This document shows, in pieces, positions 1 through 5,647 of a DNA stretch of 7,881 nt; position 1 is the first letter of the stretch; every line of letters starts with the position of its first letter. Source of the DNA: JACRPI01 sp041671005 (GTDB lineage: Archaea > Nanobdellota > Nanobdellia > Woesearchaeales > DSVV01); contig JBAZCJ010000063.1 in NCBI GenBank assembly GCA_041671005.1, forward strand, positions 1-7,881. Direction: 5' to 3'. The position numbers were made by a program, and so were the translations under genes. The notes below the pieces were generated by a model. It worked only from the letters and a program-made list of their open reading frames with translations. It searched no databases and was not told where the DNA came from.

Positions 1-1
1 G

Positions 2-670
2 CCTTATGAATTTCATAGTATTGATGAACGTTTAGTATATTGCAAAACTCTTCCTGATGCAAATTTACTCATTTTCGCATCAAAACACAGCAGTGCAGCA
101 GGAGTTCCTTCTCTTTCGGTTCATGCAACTGGCAATTGGAATACTGCAGAAATTGGAGGCAATGAACATGAGCTTGCAATTGCACCTGCATTATATCTTG
201 CAGAAGCACTTGTTAAAATTGAAGAATTAACAAAAAAACAAAATATCCCAATAGATGTTGTACAAGAATGTACGCATCATGGACCTACAGAAAACAAACA
301 AATTATGTTTATTGAAATAGGCAGTACAGAAAAAGAATGGAAAACACAAGAGTATGGTAAAATCATTGCAGAAACAATTCAACATATTATGGCACATAAA
401 CCAAGGCAGAGAAAAGTTGCAATCGGAATTGGCGGCACCCATTACTGTCAAAATTTTAAAAAACTCATCCTCAATGAAAATTACGCGTTTGGTCATATCT
501 GCCCTAAATATCAGTTAGAATTTTTTACAAAAGAAATGCTTCAACAAGCAATAGAAAAAACCACTCCAACAGTTGAAGAAATAGTTGTAGATTGGAAAGG
601 CGTAGGAAGCTATAAAGAAAAAATAAAACAGATTATTGAAACTATGGACATTCCAATGAGAAAGATTTAA
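2..670 (+). CDS. dtdA: D-aminoacyl-tRNA deacylase, archaeal type (DTD2), 5'-truncated by window edge
   Basis: This cytoplasmic translation proofreading enzyme hydrolyses the ester bond of D-aminoacyl-tRNAs (D-Tyr, D-Asp and others), recycling the tRNA. The visible 222 residues carry the hallmark motifs of the archaeal/plant DTD2 family, which is unrelated to bacterial DTD1: HATGNW (residues 41-46 of the fragment), IGGNEHELAIAPA (51-63), ECTHHGPT (89-96), and further on GIGGTHY and GHICPKY. The family is known to be zinc-dependent, and the His/Cys-rich ECTHHGPT segment is its most conserved part. Family members are about 270 residues long, so roughly 50 N-terminal residues and the promoter lie before the window. 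The reading frame is open from base 2 with no disruption, and it ends in TAA at 668-670. The next gene starts 25 bases downstream on the same strand and seems to have its own TATA box overlapping this stop codon. The assignment is secure; the symbol follows archaeal usage. Confidence 0.95.
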   Translation, partial: PYEFHSIDERLVYCKTLPDANLLIFASKHSSAAGVPSLSVHATGNWNTAEIGGNEHELAIAPALYLAEALVKIEELTKKQNIPIDVVQECTHHGPTENKQIMFIEIGSTEKEWKTQEYGKIIAETIQHIMAHKPRQRKVAIGIGGTHYCQNFKKLILNENYAFGHICPKYQLEFFTKEMLQQAIEKTTPTVEEIVVDWKGVGSYKEKIKQIIETMDIPMRKI

Positions 671-673
671 ATT
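666..673 (+). promoter_or_regulatory. TATA-like box of the Ncs-like gene, overlapping the dtdA stop codon
   Basis: TTTAAATT is centred 26-27 bases upstream of the ATG at 696. That spacing fits a leaderless archaeal transcript and matches the other starts in this window. The box includes the TAA stop of the preceding gene, so the Ncs-like gene may be transcribed on its own even though it is co-directional with dtdA. It is a short AT-rich match in AT-rich DNA, so only the consistent position supports it. Confidence 0.5.
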
Positions 674-695
674 CTTGGTTTTATTTATACAAAAA

Positions 696-1190
696 ATGCA
701 ATGCGTCATCTGTAAAAAAAGACCTGTAACTGTGTTTCAATACTGTTCTTTATGTGTTGTTCATTTAATAGAAAAAAGAGCACGAAAATATATTAAAGAA
801 CATCATAAACTCAAAAAAGGTCAAACAATAGTTGCAAATACACCTTTAAGTAAATATTTTGCAGAACACGTCATTCACGTTCCTGTAAACATTATCAATA
901 AAAAAAGAAAAATATCAGAGGTTATTATCTCTACAGATACGTTAAATGATTGTGTTGTCTCCTTTTTAGAACGTTTATTTACAGAAAAAAAAGAAAAGAA
1001 AACAAAAGAACTATTGTTATTTTCAACAATAACAGATCAAGAATTAAAAATTTATTGTAAAGTCCATAAAATACCATTCAAAATAAAACAACATAAACTT
1101 AAAGAAATTTTACAAAAAGTGGAATATGCACATCCTGGAACAGTATATGGATTATATAAAAGCAAAGAAGAATTAAAAAAAATATTTTAA
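696..1190 (+). CDS. Zinc-finger protein resembling Ncs6/TtuA-Ncs2 tRNA thiolation proteins, PP-loop missing
   Basis: This 164-residue protein has an N-terminal metal-binding knuckle with C3-x2-C6 and C17-x2-C20, followed by H23. Next comes a basic helix, LIEKRARKYIKEHHKLKKGQ (24-43), laid out like the segment preceding the ATP-binding loop of Ncs6/TtuA tRNA 2-thiolation enzymes. Where those enzymes have SGGKDS, this protein reads ANTPLSKY (47-54), so the PP-loop is absent. The C-terminal part has a TITDQELKIYCKVHKIPF stretch (111-128) and an HPGT motif (146-149), both resembling the corresponding C-terminal regions of the Ncs6/Ncs2 family. It is about half the usual family length of roughly 300. 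Eukaryotic Ncs2/Ctu2 is a catalytically degenerate partner of Ncs6, so a partner or scaffold role in tRNA thiolation is a reasonable guess. A broken remnant is the alternative, but the frame is intact. The ATG at 696 is preferred over an in-frame TTG at 675 because the TATA-like box at 666-673 fits only the ATG. Its stop codon overlaps that of the convergent FKBP gene. The homology is read by eye and is tentative. Confidence 0.6.
   Translation: MQCVICKKRPVTVFQYCSLCVVHLIEKRARKYIKEHHKLKKGQTIVANTPLSKYFAEHVIHVPVNIINKKRKISEVIISTDTLNDCVVSFLERLFTEKKEKKTKELLLFSTITDQELKIYCKVHKIPFKIKQHKLKEILQKVEYAHPGTVYGLYKSKEELKKIF
1175..1182 (-). terminator. Possible oligo-T terminator of the FKBP gene
   Basis: The minus strand carries an uninterrupted run of eight T starting five bases after the FKBP stop codon, followed by a further T/C-rich stretch. 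Archaeal RNA polymerase can terminate at such oligo-T tracts without a hairpin. The tract lies inside the 3' end of the opposing Ncs-like gene, where it encodes lysines. It could equally be a product of AT-rich coding sequence. Confidence 0.35.
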
Positions 1191-1642
1191 TGAATCGCCA
1201 TGATAACAATATCAAATACGAGGGTTTTACCAGCAAAAGGATGATTCATATCAAAAACAACACTATCTCTATTAACTTTAATAATACGCATAAACAAAGT
1301 TCTACCTGTCTTTGATTCTTGCGTCAATACCATTCCTATTTGAGGAGTAATTTCCATGGGGATTTTACTTAAAGGCAATTCTTGAGTAAGATCTTTATGA
1401 TATTTTCCATATGCTTTTTCTGGACTAACAATAATTCTTTTTTTCTCGCCAATTTTCATACCAATTATTCCTTCTTCAATCCCCTGAATAGTTGCATGTT
1501 CTCCTACAGAAAGACGTAAAGGTTTATTGTGTGTTGTTTCAAAAACAGTTCCATCAGAAAATTTACCAACATAATGAATTGTAACTAAATCTCCTTTTTT
1601 AACAACCCTAGGCAGATCATGCGATGGCTGAAGTTTATGCAT
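1187..1642 (-). CDS. FKBP-type peptidyl-prolyl cis-trans isomerase, SlyD-like with insert-in-flap domain
   Basis: This cytoplasmic folding helper catalyses cis-trans isomerisation of prolyl bonds and usually also has chaperone activity. The 151 residues follow the FKBP plan. The N-terminal half of the FKBP fold runs KKGDLVTIHYVGKFSDGTVFETT (16-38), with the active-site-type Y24 and D30. The GIEEGIIGMKIGEKK segment (54-68) and AYG (77-79) follow. An inserted flap domain spans about 84-128. The fold closes with DMNHPFAGKTLVFDI (131-145), the signature of the SlyD/archaeal FKBP group. No signal peptide or membrane segment is present, and the His-rich tail of bacterial SlyD is absent. An in-frame TTG at 1654 would add four residues, but the ATG at 1642 is preferred because the TATA-like box lies about 26 bases upstream of it. 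It is divergent from the transporter gene and convergent with the Ncs-like gene, sharing a 4-base stop overlap (TTAA). Confidence 0.93.
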   Translation of the reverse strand: MHKLQPSHDLPRVVKKGDLVTIHYVGKFSDGTVFETTHNKPLRLSVGEHATIQGIEEGIIGMKIGEKKRIIVSPEKAYGKYHKDLTQELPLSKIPMEITPQIGMVLTQESKTGRTLFMRIIKVNRDSVVFDMNHPFAGKTLVFDIVIMAIH

Positions 1643-1662
1643 AGTATAGTTCAAAATGTCTA

Positions 1663-1671
1663 GATTTAATT
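1663..1671 (-). promoter_or_regulatory. TATA-like box of the FKBP gene
   Basis: On the minus strand an AATTAAATC element is centred about 25-26 bases upstream of the ATG at 1642. No Shine-Dalgarno motif lies in front of that ATG, which fits leaderless transcription. The match to a TATA consensus is imperfect. Confidence 0.45.
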
Positions 1672-1676
1672 AGTTT

Positions 1677-1691
1677 TGCTTTCACAAAGCA
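1677..1691. promoter_or_regulatory. Perfect 6+3+6 palindrome between divergent promoters, candidate operator
   Basis: TGCTTT-CAC-AAAGCA is a perfect inverted repeat centred at 1684, between the minus-strand TATA-like box of the FKBP gene (1663-1671) and the plus-strand one of the transporter gene (1691-1698). It touches the latter, where the TFB recognition element would lie. A dimeric helix-turn-helix repressor or activator bound here could control one or both genes. No regulator gene is visible nearby. That it binds anything is inference from symmetry and position. Confidence 0.4.
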
Positions 1692-1698
1692 TAAAAAC
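1691..1698 (+). promoter_or_regulatory. TATA-like box of the MFS transporter gene
   Basis: ATAAAAAC is centred 26-27 bases upstream of the ATG at 1721. No Shine-Dalgarno sequence precedes that ATG (it is preceded by AACTCTTCTG), so the mRNA is probably leaderless. The box directly adjoins the palindrome at 1677-1691. Confidence 0.5.
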
Positions 1699-1720
1699 CT
1701 GTTCATAGTTAACTCTTCTG

Positions 1721-3145
1721 ATGACACCAGAAAAGAAACAACAACAATATAATCTAAATTCAATTCTTTCAGAAACCCGCGCATCAAGTACGTCTCAAAA
1801 TATTGGAGAAAAATTTCTTGTGCCTTTTGCAATGATTTTAAACGCATCTTCTTTTTCCATTGGGATTTTATCAACACTTCCTCAACTATTAGGAGCATTA
1901 GCACAATTATACTCTGTAAAAATACTTCATCGATTTTCTAGTAGAAAAAAACTTATTGCAGGAGTTATGCTTTTACAAAGTACATTATGGCTCCCATTAT
2001 TTTTAACTCCATTACTTTTTCCCTCATTAGGTATTTTTGCATTAATTGTTAGTTTTAGTATATATTACATTCTCGGAGGATTTTACACTCCTGCATGGAA
2101 TAATTGGATTGTAACAATTGTTCCTGAAAATACCAGAGGACAATTTTATGGAAGAAAAAACCAAATTGCTGGAAGATTTGGCTTTCTTGCAGCAACTATT
2201 GGAGGATATCTTCTTTCACTCATCTCTGATATTAATATATGGGTTGCGTATGGGGTCTTATTTTTAATAGGACTTATTGCAAAATTAATCTGTGCATTAT
2301 TTGTGTATAGAATGCATGAAGAAGAAAATCTTAAAAAAATGCCTTCATTTCCTGGAATTACAGTACAACATTTTCTTGCACATCTTACTGAAACCTCATT
2401 TGGAAAATATGTTTTTTATATGTGCTGTATGAGTTTTGCTGTCAATATCGCAGCACCTTTTTTTACCCCATACATGCTTCACTCTGTTGCAGAAGGGGGC
2501 CTTGGATTTAGTTATTTACAATTCACAATTATAACCATAGTAAGCAGTTGTGGAGCATTTCTTGTATTCAGACATTTTGGAAAAGTTTCTGATAGGTTTG
2601 GCAACAAAAAAGTGTTGGTCTTAACAGGATTTTTAATCCCATTAGTTCCATTATTTTGGCTTTTTTCCACTAATTTTTACTATCTTATTGGAGTAGAAAT
2701 ATTTTCAGGAATTGTCTGGGCAGGATTTAATTTAACCACTGCAAATTACGTATTTGATTTAGTAGGATCACAGTATAGATTAATTTATACTGCATATTAT
2801 AATGCTTTTACCACTTGTGCAGTATTTGCAGGAGCATTATTAGGAGCATTCTTGCATATTGTTGCTGGATGGATGCATATTCATGACATTATTTTCCTTT
2901 TTACATTATCATTCTTGCTTCGTCTTGCTGTCACATTCTTTTTTCTCAGGCAATTAAGAGAAATGCGAGAAGTAGAAGGATACAATTTCTTTTATGAATT
3001 AACTATCCATCCTGTTCAAGGTTTTGTACATGGTGCTGTTCAAAGTGTATCAGATGGATTTATTCATTTCAAACGAAAACATACATTAGATATTATTAAA
3101 GTGGAAAAATACATTGAAGAAGAATTAAAGGGGAAGAAGAAATAA
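1721..3145 (+). CDS. Major facilitator superfamily (MFS) transporter, substrate unknown
   Basis: This 474-residue integral membrane protein is probably a secondary transporter driven by an ion gradient. It has about 11-12 hydrophobic segments between residues 30 and 415, arranged as two halves around a charged central loop near residues 190-215 (YRMHEEENLKKMPSFPG). The loop between helices 2 and 3 of the N-terminal half has HRFSSRKKL (about 69-77). The equivalent loop in the C-terminal half, GKVSDRFGNKK (287-297), is a clear MFS motif A. A PENTRGQFYGRKN loop near 135-147 resembles a pattern common in poorly characterised prokaryotic MFS proteins. After the last helix there is a roughly 55-residue cytoplasmic tail with a basic/acidic helical end (KVEKYIEEELKGKKK). 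The ATG at 1721 fits the TATA spacing and precedes a polar 30-residue N-terminus. It is divergent from the FKBP gene and abuts the end of the convergent gene at 3146. The substrate cannot be inferred from the sequence or the neighbours. Confidence 0.88.
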   Translation: MTPEKKQQQYNLNSILSETRASSTSQNIGEKFLVPFAMILNASSFSIGILSTLPQLLGALAQLYSVKILHRFSSRKKLIAGVMLLQSTLWLPLFLTPLLFPSLGIFALIVSFSIYYILGGFYTPAWNNWIVTIVPENTRGQFYGRKNQIAGRFGFLAATIGGYLLSLISDINIWVAYGVLFLIGLIAKLICALFVYRMHEEENLKKMPSFPGITVQHFLAHLTETSFGKYVFYMCCMSFAVNIAAPFFTPYMLHSVAEGGLGFSYLQFTIITIVSSCGAFLVFRHFGKVSDRFGNKKVLVLTGFLIPLVPLFWLFSTNFYYLIGVEIFSGIVWAGFNLTTANYVFDLVGSQYRLIYTAYYNAFTTCAVFAGALLGAFLHIVAGWMHIHDIIFLFTLSFLLRLAVTFFFLRQLREMREVEGYNFFYELTIHPVQGFVHGAVQSVSDGFIHFKRKHTLDIIKVEKYIEEELKGKKK

Positions 3146-3427
3146 TTATTGAAGAAGGACATCAAGAGATGCAGAGTCTAAACTCCCTGTATTATTTGCT
3201 TGTGTAATAACCGGATAAACTACCTGAGTAATTGGGCCTAAACTAGTTTTATCAAAAATAGTCATTCTTCTTCTATACACTACACTAAACCCACTATTCT
3301 TTTGAATAGCATCAGCTAATGGAATTGCATGTTCAGTTGGATCAATTAAATAAGCCGAGATATATATTGTTACAGGTACTTGATTTTCAATTATTTCTGC
3401 TTTATATATTGTTATTGTTAAATCCAT
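3146..3427 (-). CDS. Hypothetical protein, 93 residues, no recognised family
   Basis: I do not recognise this protein. It starts MDLTITIYKAEI, has no cysteine, no signal peptide and no membrane segment, and alternates short beta-prone stretches (LTITIYKAEI, VPVTIYISAYL, VVYPVITQA) with one helix-prone stretch (IPLADAIQKN, about 35-44). A basic YRRR motif sits near residue 51. A small soluble alpha/beta or beta-sandwich domain is likely. Evidence that it is a real gene: it fills the space exactly between the transporter stop (abutting at 3145/3146) and the promoter region of metG, its ATG has a TATA-like element upstream at the spacing seen elsewhere in the window, and the composition is protein-like without low-complexity runs. 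The function is unknown. Confidence 0.7.
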   Translation of the reverse strand: MDLTITIYKAEIIENQVPVTIYISAYLIDPTEHAIPLADAIQKNSGFSVVYRRRMTIFDKTSLGPITQVVYPVITQANNTGSLDSASLDVLLQ

Positions 3428-3452
3428 GTGTTATCCCTATTACAACCAGAAC

Positions 3453-3459
3453 ATTTTAT
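3453..3459 (-). promoter_or_regulatory. TATA-like box of the 93-residue hypothetical gene
   Basis: On the minus strand GATAAAATG contains ATAAAAT centred about 29 bases upstream of the ATG at 3427. A second AT-rich element, TTTAAAAATA, lies farther out at about 3461-3470. This is the least tightly positioned box in the window. Confidence 0.4.
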
Positions 3460-3482
3460 CTATTTTTAAAGGCTTCTATTTA

Positions 3483-3495
3483 ATAATTGAATTAT
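3483..3495. promoter_or_regulatory. AT-rich 6+1+6 palindrome upstream of metG
   Basis: ATAATT-G-AATTAT is a perfect inverted repeat in the 114-base divergent region, about 26 bases upstream of the metG TATA box centre. It may be an operator, but A/T-only arms arise easily by chance here. Apart from this and the two TATA-like boxes, nothing else is evident between 3428 and 3541. Confidence 0.2.
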
Positions 3496-3511
3496 CATTT
3501 TTTCAACAAAC

Positions 3512-3519
3512 TTTATATT
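3512..3519 (+). promoter_or_regulatory. TATA box of metG
   Basis: TTTATATT is centred 26-27 bases upstream of the ATG at 3542. The bases just before the start (TACAAAATATA) contain no Shine-Dalgarno motif, so a leaderless mRNA is likely. Confidence 0.6.
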
Positions 3520-3541
3520 ACACTAGTTTTTACAAAATATA

Positions 3542-5647
3542 ATGAAAAGCGTAGAATCAAAAACAACAAATCGGATTCTCATCACTGCAGCTTTGCCATA
3601 TGCAAATGGTTCTATTCATCTGGGCCATATGGTTGAATACATAGAAGCAGACATTTACACTCGTGCACTCAAACTATTTGGAAAAAATGCAATATTTGTT
3701 TGTGCAGATGATACGCATGGTGCACCTATTGAAATAAAAGCATCATCACTTAAATTAAAACCTGAACAATTAATCGCAAAATATTATGAAGAACATACAA
3801 AAGATTTTAGTGATTTTAACATTCATTTTGATAGTTATTATTCAACAAATTCTCCTGAAAACAAACAATTCAGCGATTATGTTTTCAACAAATTAAAAGA
3901 CGCAAATACTATTTACAAAAAAAGTATTGAAGTAATTTACTGTGAGCACTGCAAAAGATTTTTGCCAGACCGTTATGTTAAAGGAACCTGTCCAAAATGC
4001 AAAGAACAAGATCAATATGGCGATGTCTGTGAAAAATGCAGTAATACTCATAAAACAACTGATTTAATTAACCCATTATGTTCCATCTGCGGAAAAGTCC
4101 CGGTAAAAAAAATATCTGAACATTATTTTTTCAAACTAAGCGCATATAAAGAAAAACTTAAACACTTTTTTCAAACAGCACAGCTACAGCCAGAAATAGT
4201 AAACAGTGTTAACAGTTTCTTAGAAGATTTACAAGACTGGTGCATCAGCAGAGATGGTCCTTATTTTGGATTTAAAATTCCTGGAGAAGAAAATAAATAT
4301 TATTATGTCTGGCTTGATGCACCAATTGGATATATTGCATCAACAGCAAATTACTGCAAAATCTCTAAAGAATCAGTTGATGATTATTGGAAAAATTCAG
4401 AAACAAAAATTGTTCATTTCATTGGAAAAGATATTGTGTATTTTCATTTCTTGTTTTGGCCAGCAATGCTTATGACATCTGGATTTACATTACCCTCTCA
4501 AATTAATGTCCATGGGTTTTTAACAGTCAACAAAGAAAAAATGTCAAAGAGTAGAGGCACATTTATCACAGCACGACAGTATCTTGATATATTAAATCCT
4601 GAATATTTGCGATTTTATTATGCAGCCCATTTATCACAAACAGTATCAGATTTAGATCTTGATCTTGCAGAATTTAAAGAAAAAGTAAATAATGAACTAA
4701 TTTCAAACATTGCAAATTTTTGTTATAGAGTGTTATCTTTTTCAACGTCTAATTGTAAAGGAGATGCGGGCCATTATCATGAAAAAGATGTCGCTGATGA
4801 AATTACAGAACTTCGCCAACTTTTTAAATCTATTCAAGAAAATTATGAAAAAATAAATTTTAAAAATACAGTTCACGATATTCTCACAGTCAGCAGTATT
4901 GGTAATAAATATTTCCAAAAACATGAACCCTGGAAATTAATAAAAGAAAATCCAAAAAAAGCAAAAGAAATTATTGCATTTTGCACAGATATAATAAAAA
5001 ATTTGAGTATACTTATTGCACCAATCTTGCCTGTGTTCAGTGAAAAACTGCAACAGCAACTTAATGTTTCAAATATTGCATGGAAAGATTTAAACTTTAA
5101 TAATGCATATAACATCAAAAATGTCACTCCTCTTTTAATGAAATTAGACAATGAACACGAAAAGTTAATTGTAACTTCCCAAAAAAAAGAATTTCCATTA
5201 TTAATGAGAGTAGGTAAAATCATTTCTGCTGAAGATCATCCTAACGCGGAAAAATTATTTGTAGAAAAAGTTGATTTTGGCACTGAAATTCGAACAATAA
5301 TATCGGGAATTAAACAATGGTACAAAAAAGAAGAACTTGTTGGCAAACAAGTTATTGCTATAGTTAATCTTAAACCTGCAAAATTACGTGGAGTTATGAG
5401 TGAAGGCATGCTTTTAACAGGAGAGCATGAAGATAAAGTTATTTTATTAGAAGCTCCCCACAGCAAACTAGGAGATATAGTTTATTTTGAAAAAAATGCA
5501 AACCATCCTGCACAAATAGAATATACTGATTTCACAAAAGTTCCATTAAATATTAAACAAAAAAATATAATGTGCGAAACTAAAGCACTAAAAACAGATA
5601 CAGAAATAATAAGTATCAACATGCCTGATGGATCTAAAGTAAAATAG
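3542..5647 (+). CDS. metG: Methionyl-tRNA synthetase with C-terminal tRNA-binding domain and extra tail
   Basis: This class I synthetase charges tRNA-Met, both initiator and elongator, with methionine in the cytoplasm. The 701 residues show PYANGSIHLGH near the N-terminus, with HLGH at 26-29 as the HIGH motif. A connective domain with four CxxC pairs follows (C134/C137, C150/C153, C163/C166, C180/C183), the two-zinc knuckle form typical of archaeal and many bacterial MetRS. KMSKS is at 333-337, and a helical anticodon-binding domain spans about 350-540. A Trbp111-like OB-fold tRNA-binding domain covers about 552-650, with MRVGKIISAEDHPNAEKL and LKPAKLRGVMSEGM motifs. Residues 651-701 extend beyond this domain and resemble, by eye, the C-terminal part of EMAPII-type domains. 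The start is fixed by the TATA box 26-27 bases upstream. The last 14 bases overlap the convergent U32 gene. No catalytic motif is missing. Confidence 0.97.
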   Translation: MKSVESKTTNRILITAALPYANGSIHLGHMVEYIEADIYTRALKLFGKNAIFVCADDTHGAPIEIKASSLKLKPEQLIAKYYEEHTKDFSDFNIHFDSYYSTNSPENKQFSDYVFNKLKDANTIYKKSIEVIYCEHCKRFLPDRYVKGTCPKCKEQDQYGDVCEKCSNTHKTTDLINPLCSICGKVPVKKISEHYFFKLSAYKEKLKHFFQTAQLQPEIVNSVNSFLEDLQDWCISRDGPYFGFKIPGEENKYYYVWLDAPIGYIASTANYCKISKESVDDYWKNSETKIVHFIGKDIVYFHFLFWPAMLMTSGFTLPSQINVHGFLTVNKEKMSKSRGTFITARQYLDILNPEYLRFYYAAHLSQTVSDLDLDLAEFKEKVNNELISNIANFCYRVLSFSTSNCKGDAGHYHEKDVADEITELRQLFKSIQENYEKINFKNTVHDILTVSSIGNKYFQKHEPWKLIKENPKKAKEIIAFCTDIIKNLSILIAPILPVFSEKLQQQLNVSNIAWKDLNFNNAYNIKNVTPLLMKLDNEHEKLIVTSQKKEFPLLMRVGKIISAEDHPNAEKLFVEKVDFGTEIRTIISGIKQWYKKEELVGKQVIAIVNLKPAKLRGVMSEGMLLTGEHEDKVILLEAPHSKLGDIVYFEKNANHPAQIEYTDFTKVPLNIKQKNIMCETKALKTDTEIISINMPDGSKVK

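Noticed and set aside
227..496. 89-codon minus-strand ORF opposite dtdA
   Set aside because: It is antisense to conserved DTD2 motifs (ECTHHGPT, GGTHY), and the Phe/Cys-rich translation reflects the complement of Lys/Glu codons.
675..695. In-frame TTG start that would lengthen the Ncs-like protein by seven residues
   Set aside because: The TATA-like box at 666-673 would then touch the start codon, while the ATG at 696 has the spacing seen at the other genes and begins right at the zinc knuckle.
1643..1654. In-frame TTG start that would lengthen the FKBP protein by four residues
   Set aside because: It would put the TATA-like box only about 13 bases upstream. The ATG at 1642 fits the normal spacing, and the four residues lie outside the FKBP fold.
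1635..1904. 89-codon minus-strand ORF across the FKBP/MFS intergenic region and the start of the MFS gene
   Set aside because: It is antisense to the well-supported MFS N-terminus and overlaps the FKBP start and the palindrome. Its translation has no recognisable domain.
5180..5187. Run of eight A in metG that might mark programmed frameshifting or an assembly slip
   Set aside because: The tRNA-binding domain continues in the same frame on both sides, so no frameshift is needed or indicated.
4873..5223. 116-codon minus-strand ORF inside metG
   Set aside because: It lies entirely antisense to the MetRS anticodon-binding region. The translated sequence is an artefact of AT-rich codons.
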